From Bryobacteraceae bacterium (GTDB lineage Bacteria > Acidobacteriota > Terriglobia > Bryobacterales > Bryobacteraceae), in NCBI GenBank assembly GCA_026002875.1, contig BPGE01000001.1, forward strand, positions 3,286,001-3,350,000: a stretch of 64,000 bases of DNA. The letters are read 5' to 3'. The translations under genes were made by a program, and so were the position numbers. Shown here piece by piece: positions 17,286 through 24,976 of this stretch; positions within the stretch are counted from its first letter, which is position 1, and each line of letters starts with the position of its first letter. The notes under the pieces are model-generated. The model was given only the letters and a program-made list of their open reading frames with translations. It did not search any database and was not told the origin of the DNA.

Positions 17286-18378
17286 TGGCCAGCGTCCGGA
17301 GAATTTCCAGATGGAGATAGTCGATCATCGACGGAACACGGAAAAATTCATGCCGGAACTGGGCGCGGCTCCGGTCGATTTCATCTTTCAGGATGGCATA
17401 AATATTGCGGACTTCCCTGCCCTCCCTGACCTTTTTCGCGTGATAGAGCCGGATTTCGGCGACGCGGACGCGGGCGAAGCGCTGGGCCTTGGCGTGGAGC
17501 TCCTGCTCCTCGCGGGGCAGGGCCGACCACTCCGGGGCCTCGGGCGCCGCGGCGGCGGCGGCTGGAGCGGGCACGGGAGCGGAGGGCAGGATGGGGATGA
17601 CCGGCGCGCGGTCTGGCGACGCGGCGCCGGAGGACTGCAAGGCTTCGAGCGCCGGACCGGCGAGAGCCGTGATTACCTCGAGGAGGTTCAGGTCAACGGG
17701 ATCGTCGCCGCTTTCGACATACAGAACGGCGGAGACCCGCCGGGCGCCATCGCGTCCCACCGAGATGACGGGGAGGAGGCAGACCCGTTTTTCCTCGTCG
17801 CCGTCGAGGGCTTCGCTGAACTCGAGGCCGAGTTCGCCGGGGGAGGCAAGGCTGATGACGGCATCGAGAGTCTGCACCACGTTCTGGAAGGCCGGGGCAT
17901 GGTCGAGCGAGGCAGGCAGCTGCGGGATCTTGTGCAATTCGAAGCCCGGAGCGGCGCGGTGATCCTCGTATCGGACCTTGCCGCCGCTGATGCTGAACAG
18001 CACGGCGCGCGGGGCAAACTCGAGAGCGCCGTCGAGCAGCGCAGCGGCCCAATCGGCGGCCTTTTCGGCGTGGGCGAGGCGGCGGGCGATCTGATTCAGT
18101 TTTTCGCCGAGCGCGCGGGCCGAGTCGGAGGCGGCCCTGGCGAGCTCCTGCTCGAGGCGGCGCTCGACGCGCGATTCCAGCTCGCGGGCGAAGGCCTCGC
18201 GGAAAGCCTCGAAGCGCTCCTCGAGGGCGCGGCTGAGGTGCTCCTGCCAGCCGCGCTCGAGCAGTTCCTGGACGGACTCGACGTGCAGCTGCCAGGCCGC
18301 GGCGATCTGCTCCTCGGCCGTGCGCTTTTCACGCTCAAACAAATCGAGGCCTTCCTGTTGCGGCATTGCGGGTTCCAT
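17236..18378 (-). CDS. Hypothetical coiled-coil protein with a GAF-like middle
   Basis: 380 residues from the ATG at 18378 (MEPAMPQQEGLDLF). Residues 10-120 are a long charged helical region rich in Glu/Arg/Ala, probably a coiled coil. A region of about 120-255 looks like a GAF-type sensor (APRAVLFSISGGKVRYEDH, VCLLPVISVGRDGARRVSAVLYVES). A Pro/Ala linker and a helical tail (FARVRVAEIRLYHAKKVREGR) end the protein; that tail recurs in uncharacterised acidobacterial proteins. No enzyme motif is seen. It lies in the series between the AsmA-like gene (44 bp upstream) and the transglycosylase (50-bp overlap). Confidence 0.7.
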   Translation of the reverse strand: MEPAMPQQEGLDLFEREKRTAEEQIAAAWQLHVESVQELLERGWQEHLSRALEERFEAFREAFARELESRVERRLEQELARAASDSARALGEKLNQIARRLAHAEKAADWAAALLDGALEFAPRAVLFSISGGKVRYEDHRAAPGFELHKIPQLPASLDHAPAFQNVVQTLDAVISLASPGELGLEFSEALDGDEEKRVCLLPVISVGRDGARRVSAVLYVESGDDPVDLNLLEVITALAGPALEALQSSGAASPDRAPVIPILPSAPVPAPAAAAAAPEAPEWSALPREEQELHAKAQRFARVRVAEIRLYHAKKVREGREVRNIYAILKDEIDRSRAQFRHEFFRVPSMIDYLHLEILRTLANDDATLLGPDYPGPLA

Positions 18379-18422
18379 AGAGTCGCTCGAAACAGCCTGC
18401 TGAAGTGCAGTGTATCGCGGCC

Positions 18423-20792
18423 TCAGCGTCCGGCGCGCGCGGCGGAGGGCGGCCAGAGGGCGCCTTCCCACTGAAGGCCGGCGGCGGGGAATTCGGCGCG
18501 GAGGGCGCCGTCGGGCGCCGCGGCGCCGCGGCCGGTGAAGAACTGGCCGTCCATCCAGAAGCTGATTTCAGGCAGACGCCAGGGCTGCTGCGGGCGCGCG
18601 CCGTCGTACTGGAGGGAGACATGCAGCTGGCGCAGAGTTCCCGTTTGAGGGAGGCGGAGAAGAGGCGTGGTGATCTCCGCCCAACCGCGGGTTTTCCCGG
18701 CGAGCTCCGCGCCCAGCGTGGAGGAGGAGGCTTCGAGTTCGGCATCGAGGACAGCCTGGCCAACCGGGAACCCGGAAACGGCTGCGCGCACGCGGTACAG
18801 GGGCTCTTCACGCCAGAGATCGGCTGCTGCCGCGCCGGAGATGGCCGCGCCTTTCCAGCGCGCGCCGAGACGGGAGACGACGACGCGCGACGCGCGCCAG
18901 TGGAACTGCGCCTCGAAATCTTCGAATTCCTGCTGCCCGAGCGTGAAGCGCCCGGCCTGGAGGGCGCCGGCGATGTCCAGCTGACGGAGCCAAGGGGGCA
19001 TGGCGGCGCGGCGGCGGAGGGTTCTGTCAAGCAGGCTGCGGCGCGGCGGCAGCGCGCGGCGCAGGACGGATTCCAGATCCGCGCCCGAGAGCGCGTCCGC
19101 AACGAGGGAGAGTGACAGAGGCGGCTTTGCCGAGGGTTCGAAGCGGACGCTGGCCTGGACGAGCGCGGAGCCCAGAGAAATCCGGGCCTGGCGGAGGCGC
19201 CACGCGGGACCGGCGGGCTCGAACACGGCTTCTCGGAGGAGGACCGGGGCGGGAAGCCACGGAATCGCGCAGCGGGCGCTGGTAAGGGATGCCTGGCCGT
19301 TCCAGGCAGAGGCGGCGGAGCCTCCCTCCGGCGGAGACTCTCGCACCATTGCGAGGCGGCCGCGCCATTGGCCGGCGGCGCAGTGTTCGAGAAAAGGAAC
19401 GCCGTTGAGGGGAGCGAGCGCGGCGAGCGCGCCGTTGAGTTCGGCGATTTCCATCCCCTGGGTTCTGACGTCAAAGGCCAGGCGCCCGGCGGCCCAATCC
19501 CAGGAGCCGGAGACCTGCGCCTGGGACCGGGCGGGAGTGGTGATGCGGGCCGATTCCAGCACCAGCAGGCCGCCGTCGAGCCGGAGCGACGCATCCGCCG
19601 CTGCAACAGCCGGGCCGCCATCGAATTTCAGCTGCACGGCCGGGGCCTGGAGCTGGCCTCTGGGAGGCTGGCCGGTTGCGAACGAGGCGGAGCCGGAGAC
19701 GGGGCCTTCGATGAGAAGAGCGGGGGGCGGCGCCATGCCGAGACGTCGGGACAGGTCGAGGAGCCCCTCCGCAGGGATCTGTTCGAAGACCAGTTCCGCT
19801 TCCCAGCCGGGCGCGGTGAGCAGCCGCCTGCCTTCGAGGCGGATGCCGAGCGGGAGCGCCTGGCGGCCGCGCGGAGGCGGGGCGGAGGCGAGGGAGAGAG
19901 TCTGCCTGTCGAGATCGAGTTTGCCCTGAAAAGGGAGCTGAATGCTGGCCGAACGGAAATCGAAAAATGTCTGTCTGTCGAGATCCTGCATCTCCAAAGT
20001 GCCGCGCAATTCGAGTCCGTCGAAGGGGCCGTCAAGAAACGCACGGGCTACGAAACGACCCTGGAGGCCCAGATCCCGGCCGGTGAGAAGAACCAGAAGT
20101 TCGGAGACGGCGCTGCGCTCGAGGTCGACATCGACGGCGAACCGGCCGCCGGCAGGGCCGGGGATCCAGCGGCCTGAGCCCCTGAAGCGTCCGAAGCCCT
20201 GCTCGGCCCGGTCCGTGCGGGCTGGCGAGGCCTCGTAGCGCCACTGGAGCTCTTCGCCCGGCCGGGAAGGCGGACGGAGGTCGAGATCGACGGCGTTCAG
20301 ATAATAAACGGATTTCGTGGCGCCAGTCCTGAAATTGATTCGGCTTTGCCGGAGAATGATTTCAGGAACGGGGCTGGCGGAAGCGGAAAAAGAGAAGGCT
20401 TTCTGGAGAAAAACGGCGACGTTGAAGCCAGCCTGTTCATCGCGGGCGACGTTCAGGCTGGCGCCCGTCAGCTGGACGGCGCTCACTTCGACAGCGCCGC
20501 GCAGGAGCGGACCGAGGCGGAGCGGCGCGCGCAATTCGTCGGCGTAGGCGAACGGCTCGAGGCCGAAGGCGGGATCCTCGGCGATGACGAGGTTCTCCGC
20601 GAGCAGCGCGGGGACGGGCAGAAGCGCGCAGCGGACGTTGGCGAGCTCGACGGGGCGGCCGAGGGAGCGGGAGAGGGCCGCGCGCAGGGGCGCGGCGAGC
20701 GCCGGCATGTCGAAGAACGGCAACAGGAGGGCTGCGGCCAGCAGGAGGAGCCCTGCCAGAACGGCGAGACGGAAACGGCGGGCGGAGATCAT
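18423..20792 (-). CDS. AsmA-like envelope protein
   Basis: 789 residues from the ATG at 20792. One N-terminal membrane anchor (about 5-25, LAVLAGLLLLAAALLLPF) precedes an AsmA-type start (LRAALSRSLGRPVELANVRCALLPVPALLAENLVI). Long beta-rich repeats follow and end near QFFTGRGAAAPDGALRAEFPAAGLQW. AsmA/YhdP-like proteins are thought to bridge the envelope in lipid transport. The start codon overlaps the mocA stop (ATGA), so the gene is translationally coupled to the xdhC-mocA pair, an unexpected partnership. Confidence 0.78.
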   Translation of the reverse strand: MISARRFRLAVLAGLLLLAAALLLPFFDMPALAAPLRAALSRSLGRPVELANVRCALLPVPALLAENLVIAEDPAFGLEPFAYADELRAPLRLGPLLRGAVEVSAVQLTGASLNVARDEQAGFNVAVFLQKAFSFSASASPVPEIILRQSRINFRTGATKSVYYLNAVDLDLRPPSRPGEELQWRYEASPARTDRAEQGFGRFRGSGRWIPGPAGGRFAVDVDLERSAVSELLVLLTGRDLGLQGRFVARAFLDGPFDGLELRGTLEMQDLDRQTFFDFRSASIQLPFQGKLDLDRQTLSLASAPPPRGRQALPLGIRLEGRRLLTAPGWEAELVFEQIPAEGLLDLSRRLGMAPPPALLIEGPVSGSASFATGQPPRGQLQAPAVQLKFDGGPAVAAADASLRLDGGLLVLESARITTPARSQAQVSGSWDWAAGRLAFDVRTQGMEIAELNGALAALAPLNGVPFLEHCAAGQWRGRLAMVRESPPEGGSAASAWNGQASLTSARCAIPWLPAPVLLREAVFEPAGPAWRLRQARISLGSALVQASVRFEPSAKPPLSLSLVADALSGADLESVLRRALPPRRSLLDRTLRRRAAMPPWLRQLDIAGALQAGRFTLGQQEFEDFEAQFHWRASRVVVSRLGARWKGAAISGAAAADLWREEPLYRVRAAVSGFPVGQAVLDAELEASSSTLGAELAGKTRGWAEITTPLLRLPQTGTLRQLHVSLQYDGARPQQPWRLPEISFWMDGQFFTGRGAAAPDGALRAEFPAAGLQWEGALWPPSAARAGR

Positions 20793-21382
20793 CCGAGCCG
20801 GCCCTCCGCAAGCGCCTGGTAGGTTTCGGGGGTGTCGACATCCAGCAGCACGAACGGGTCGTCGACGGAGATGAACCGGCGGCGGCAATTTCGGATCAGG
20901 TCTCTGGCGGACTGGTCCGGGGAAAGGGAGAGAAAGCGCGCGGCCATGGCGGCTGCGGCGAGCACCGGATGGCCGTGGAGGCCGTTGCGCTCAGGCTGGA
21001 CGAAGTCGGCGGTTCGGGGGTCAAAGCCGGCGAGGAGAGCGGCGAGGGTTTCCGGACGCACCCCGGGAGAATCGGCGGGCGTGAAGAAGAACGCATCGTC
21101 CGCGGAGCCGAGGGCGCGGAGCCCGCACTGCAGCGAGCCGAGCTGGCCGGATTCCGGCGCGGGGTTGAGGACGAGGAGGGCTTGGCCGGCCCTGCGGAGA
21201 CGGGAAGCGATGAACGAGGCGTCGTGGCCGAGGACGCAGATCACGCGGGCGCCGAGGGAAGAGTAGAGGGCGATCTGGCGGTCGAGAAAGGTCTCGCCCT
21301 CGTATTCAAGCAGGGCCTTGGGCCTGCCCATGCGGGACGACGCGCCCGCGGCGAGAAGGATGGCGCTCAGGCGGAGAGTCAC
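20789..21382 (-). CDS. Molybdenum cofactor cytidylyl/nucleotidyltransferase, MocA-like
   Basis: 197 residues from a GTG at 21382 whose bases overlap the xdhC stop (GTGA). The nucleotidyltransferase signature AILLAAGASSRMGRPKALL is at the N-terminus. VCVLGH, SGQLGSLQCGL, FFFTPADSPGVRPETL and GHPVLAAA follow, as in MocA/MobA-like NTP transferases. MocA converts molybdopterin-Mo to the cytosine dinucleotide form used by xanthine-dehydrogenase-type enzymes. No such hydroxylase is in the window. Confidence 0.87.
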   Translation of the reverse strand: MTLRLSAILLAAGASSRMGRPKALLEYEGETFLDRQIALYSSLGARVICVLGHDASFIASRLRRAGQALLVLNPAPESGQLGSLQCGLRALGSADDAFFFTPADSPGVRPETLAALLAGFDPRTADFVQPERNGLHGHPVLAAAAMAARFLSLSPDQSARDLIRNCRRRFISVDDPFVLLDVDTPETYQALAEGRLG

Positions 21383-22215
21383 TGCGAGGCCGCCGCGGGA
21401 GAGCCCGCGCCGAGGACGCTGAGGGAGAGCGCGCGCCAGCCGGAGGCCGCCTTGCGCCGCACGGCGATCATTTCTGCCGCCACGCTGACGGCGATTTCTT
21501 CCGGCGTGACGGCGCCAATGTCGAGGCCCATAGGGGCGTGCACGCGCTCGAAGAGTTCCGGCGCCAGACCTTCTTTCTGGAGCTCCTTGACGACGTTGAT
21601 CACCTTGCGGCGGCTGCCGATCATGGCGATGTAGCCAGCCTGGGTGGCGACGGCCCAGCGGAGAACGCGCATGTCGTCGCGGTGGCCGCGGGTGACGATG
21701 ATCAGATAACAGGAGGGATGGATGTCGAGTTTGGGAAAAATGTCTTCGTAATTTCCCGCGAAGATTTCGTCGGCTTCGGGGAAGCGCTCGCGGTTGGCGT
21801 AGGATTCGCGGTCGTCGATGACAGCGACGGAGAAGCCGAGCAGGGAGCAGAGCTTCGAGAGGCTTCTGGAGATATGGCCGGCGCCGAAGATGAAGGCGCG
21901 CGGCTGCGGCTCGACGGGTTCGATGTAGATATCCAACTGGCCTCCGCAGATGAGCCCGTTGTCGTAGGCGGCGTCTTCGGCGAGCGAGAAGGAGAGGATG
22001 CGTGGCCTGCCCGACTCCATCACTTCCCGGGCAGCCTGCCAGACTTCGGCTTCGACGCAACCGCCGCCGATGGTGCCGGCGATGGAGCCGTCGTCGCGGA
22101 TCACCATTTTGGCGCCGGGGAAGCTGGGGATGGAGCCGTTGACTTTGATGATGGTGGCCAGAGCGGACTTCCTGCCAGCGCGCCGGAGGCGGACGATCTC
22201 CTCGAACAGGTCCAT
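21379..22215 (-). CDS. XdhC-family molybdenum cofactor insertion/maturation protein
   Basis: 278 residues from the ATG at 22215. The N-terminal XdhC domain has RAGRKSALATIIKVNGSIP and GSIAGTIGGGCVEAEVWQ. The C-terminal Rossmann domain has AFIFGAGHISRSLSKL and YIAMIGSRRKVINVV. XdhC proteins bind sulfurated Mo cofactor and help load it into xanthine dehydrogenase-like enzymes in the cytosol. The gene leads a minus-strand series beginning 86 bp from the divergent HAD gene and is overlapped by mocA. Confidence 0.9.
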   Translation of the reverse strand: MDLFEEIVRLRRAGRKSALATIIKVNGSIPSFPGAKMVIRDDGSIAGTIGGGCVEAEVWQAAREVMESGRPRILSFSLAEDAAYDNGLICGGQLDIYIEPVEPQPRAFIFGAGHISRSLSKLCSLLGFSVAVIDDRESYANRERFPEADEIFAGNYEDIFPKLDIHPSCYLIIVTRGHRDDMRVLRWAVATQAGYIAMIGSRRKVINVVKELQKEGLAPELFERVHAPMGLDIGAVTPEEIAVSVAAEMIAVRRKAASGWRALSLSVLGAGSPAAASQ

Positions 22216-22301
22216 CGCCTTCCTATTGTATCCGCGCCCGCGGAACGGACCTGCCGCAAGGACAGCAGAACGCAGCGGCGGAGCGGCCGCAGAAGGGCGG
22301 G

Positions 22302-22997
22302 ATGGTATCATGGCGGCGAATGCAGAACACGCTGGCGGTAGCGCCGGGACTGGCGCTGCTGTTCGACATGGACGGGGTGCTGATCGAATCGACGGCCATT
22401 CACACGAAAGCGTGGGAGGAATATCTGGCGCGGCACGGGATTCCCTCGGCGGGGGTGATGGAGAAGATGCTGGGCAAGCGCAACGATCAGATCGTGCGCG
22501 TGCTGTGGGGACCGGAGATTACGGAAGACGAAGTTTACCGGCATGGAGCCGACAAGGAACGGCTGTACCGGGAGATGATGGCGCCGGTGTTCGAGGAGCA
22601 TGTCGTGCCGGGCGTGGTCGAGTTTGTGCGCGAGGCGCGGCGGCAGGGGGTTCCGTGCGCGCTGGCGACGAATGCGGAGCCCGCCAACGTGGATTTCGTG
22701 CTGGACAGGACCGGGCTGCGGGAGTGCTTCCAGACGATCGTGGACGGGCATCAGGTGCACCGCCCGAAGCCGGATCCGGAGGTGTATCTGACGGCGGCGG
22801 AGCGGCTGGGAGTCGAGCCGCACAACTGCGTGATCTTCGAGGATTCGCCCGGGGGGCTGCAGGCGGCGCGCGCCGCCGGAGGGCGGGTGGTGGCGGTGCT
22901 GACGACGCTGAAAGAAGCCCCTGAGGCGGAGCTGGCGATCCGCGATTTCCACGACCCGTTGTTGATGCCATGGATCTCCCGGCAGACACCCCGCTGA
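22302..22997 (+). CDS. HAD-superfamily phosphatase / beta-phosphoglucomutase-like
   Basis: 231 residues. All four HAD motifs are visible: LFDMDGVLIES (motif I nucleophile Asp), LATNAEP (motif II), HRPKPDPEVYL (motif III Lys) and VIFEDSPGG (motif IV). The cap between motifs I and II is helical, as in beta-phosphoglucomutase and related sugar phosphatases. The substrate is not predictable. ATG at 22302 has AGAAGG upstream; ATG at 22320 (MQNTLAV) is also possible. Its end overlaps the next gene by 28 bp. Confidence 0.85.
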   Translation: MVSWRRMQNTLAVAPGLALLFDMDGVLIESTAIHTKAWEEYLARHGIPSAGVMEKMLGKRNDQIVRVLWGPEITEDEVYRHGADKERLYREMMAPVFEEHVVPGVVEFVREARRQGVPCALATNAEPANVDFVLDRTGLRECFQTIVDGHQVHRPKPDPEVYLTAAERLGVEPHNCVIFEDSPGGLQAARAAGGRVVAVLTTLKEAPEAELAIRDFHDPLLMPWISRQTPR

Positions 22998-24424
22998 CGG
23001 CGACGGCGCTGGCGACGGCGGCCGTTTCTGTGGCTTTGGCCTCGCTGGTCTGGTGGCGGCGGCTGGCGCGGCTGGATCAGCTGCGGCGGCAGGTGGCGGC
23101 AATCCGTCATCTGAGCCGGGAGGTCGTGCATGCGCCCGATGCGGCGGGCGCGGGGGCGCGAATCGAAGAAGGGCTGCGGCGGATCCTGGGCAATCCCACG
23201 ATCCGGGCGGCAATGTCTCTGCCGGGCGACGGGATGCAGAACGGAGAGCTGCCGCGGAATCCGATGAAATTTCCGCTGATGCCGGACCATCCGGAAAAAG
23301 GCGCGCTGCTGATCTGGGCGGAGACGGGGCTGGAACTGCACCTGGAACTGCGGGAGGCGCTGGCGGATCTGGCGCTGCACGCGGCCATCGCGCTGGAGAT
23401 GCGGGAGCAGCGGCACCTGAAGGAGCAGGTAGCGCGGGGCGAGCAGCTGGCCGCGGCCAGCCTGCTGATGTCCGGCATCGCGCGCGAGCTGAGGCCGCTG
23501 CTGGAAAGGCTGCTGGAAGAAGGGCGCCGCGCAGGACTGGGCGGACTGGCCGGGGATGCGGAATCCGCGCTGGAGCTGGTGGACCGGCTGGCCGCGCTGG
23601 GCCAGCGGGACATGGCGCGGCCGGCGGTGTTCGACCTGATCGCCGCGGCGCGCGAGCTGTGCAGCTTCAGGCGGCACGCGTGGCGTCTGATGCAGCTGGA
23701 AGTGAAAACGGCTTTTCCCGAAGAGGCGATGCCCGTCCGCGCGCCGCGCGGCTTGGTGGAAGAGGCGCTGCTGGGTCTGCTGGTGACGGCGGAGCAGGCG
23801 CAACAGGGTCTGGCCGAGCCGCGCATGGAAATCAACGCAGCCGCGCGGGCGGGCCATGCGGTGCTGGCGCTGGCCTTTCCGGCGCCCGCAGACGCCGCGG
23901 CGTGGACGGCGGACAGCGTGGCGGCGTCCCGCAGCCTGCTGGAGGGCTGCGGCGGGCAATTTCACGAGCAGCGCACAGGCGGGGAGATCCGGTACGAAAT
24001 CCGATTTCCGCTGCACCAGGCGGCGCCGCCGCAGGACGCGCAGCGGCGGCGTCCGGCGCCCGAGAAGCCGATGACGGTGCTTCTGGTGCATCCCGAGCCG
24101 GAGACGCTGCGCCCGCTGATCGCCGCCCTGGCCGAGCGGGGCCACCGCGTGGTGCCGGCATCGGACGCGGTGCAGGCGCTGGAGATGGCAGCGCGGCTGC
24201 GCTTCGACGCGGCGTTCGTTTCGCCGCTGGTGAGGGACCTGGAATGGACGGAGATCGCCGCACGGCTCAGGGCGCATGTACCCGTCACCGGGTGGCTGGC
24301 GACGGCGTCGCGGCCCGGGCCTCCCGGGGTTCCTTCGCTCCCGCTGCAGCCGAGTTCGCATTCCCTGGAGGACCTGCCGGCGCTGCTGGAAGGAACCGGC
24401 GGGGCTCCGCCGCCATCCATCTGA
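22970..24424 (+). CDS. Degenerate histidine-kinase-like protein with a degenerate receiver domain
   Basis: 484 residues. One N-terminal membrane segment (about 10-30) is followed by a helical region and a segment resembling a histidine-kinase dimerisation helix, LLMSGIARELRPLLERL (about 166-182). There Arg172 stands where the phospho-accepting His would be (usual G-x-A-H-E). The following ATPase-like region lacks a recognisable N-box Asn and glycine boxes. Residues 368-450 resemble a receiver domain (TVLLVHPEPETLRPLIAAL, FDAAFVSPL), but the acidic pair is H-P and the phospho-acceptor position is Ser (about 418). It is probably a non-catalytic scaffold or sensor. The gene overlaps the HAD gene by 28 bp. 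Confidence 0.65.
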   Translation: MDLPADTPLTATALATAAVSVALASLVWWRRLARLDQLRRQVAAIRHLSREVVHAPDAAGAGARIEEGLRRILGNPTIRAAMSLPGDGMQNGELPRNPMKFPLMPDHPEKGALLIWAETGLELHLELREALADLALHAAIALEMREQRHLKEQVARGEQLAAASLLMSGIARELRPLLERLLEEGRRAGLGGLAGDAESALELVDRLAALGQRDMARPAVFDLIAAARELCSFRRHAWRLMQLEVKTAFPEEAMPVRAPRGLVEEALLGLLVTAEQAQQGLAEPRMEINAAARAGHAVLALAFPAPADAAAWTADSVAASRSLLEGCGGQFHEQRTGGEIRYEIRFPLHQAAPPQDAQRRRPAPEKPMTVLLVHPEPETLRPLIAALAERGHRVVPASDAVQALEMAARLRFDAAFVSPLVRDLEWTEIAARLRAHVPVTGWLATASRPGPPGVPSLPLQPSSHSLEDLPALLEGTGGAPPPSI

Positions 24425-24441
24425 GAGTGAGGACGAATGCA

Positions 24442-24945
24442 ATGACAGGCTTCCTTGTCCGGTGCGCCGCCCTGCTGGCCGTTCTGGGGATGGTTCCCGC
24501 CGCGGCTCAGGCGCCAAAGAAATACACGGGGCCGCGCCCGCCCAAGGCGGACGTGCCCTACCTGCTGCACGCAACGAAGCTGATCGAGACCGAGAAGAGC
24601 GAGGCGACGGAGACGAAGACGAAAGAGGGGACGCTGTATAGCGTGCCCGGCGCCGAGAGTCCGGTGAAGACTCCGGTGCCTGAGCCCATCTTCCTGTTCC
24701 GCTCGGAGAAGATCAACCCGGACTCGCTGGCGCTGTACCGGATGACGCCCCGCGGAGGAAGCCGGACGCTGCTTTTCCCCGAACAGGGACGGCGGCGGAG
24801 AGACGGGCCCAAGCCGGTTTTCATGCTGGTGACGCCGCTGGAGCCGGGGCTGTTCCGGATCGAGGTGAACGAGCCGCTGGAGGATGGCGAATACTGCCTG
24901 TCGCCGGACGGCTCGAACGACGTCTTCTGCTTCAGCGAGTACTGA
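24442..24945 (+). CDS. Hypothetical secreted protein
   Basis: 167 residues, starting at an ATG 17 bp after the previous stop with GAGAGTGAGG upstream. A signal peptide (CAALLAVLGMVPAAAQA) is followed by a basic/Pro stretch (KKYTGPRPPKADVPYLLHA) and a beta-rich domain that ends EPLEDGEYCLSPDGSNDVFCFSEY, with two cysteines likely to be paired. No domain was recognised. It probably works in the periplasm and may be co-transcribed with the kinase-like gene before it. Confidence 0.7.
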   Translation: MTGFLVRCAALLAVLGMVPAAAQAPKKYTGPRPPKADVPYLLHATKLIETEKSEATETKTKEGTLYSVPGAESPVKTPVPEPIFLFRSEKINPDSLALYRMTPRGGSRTLLFPEQGRRRRDGPKPVFMLVTPLEPGLFRIEVNEPLEDGEYCLSPDGSNDVFCFSEY

Positions 24946-24976
24946 AGACGGGCCGGGGCGGCCTTACAATGGAGCC

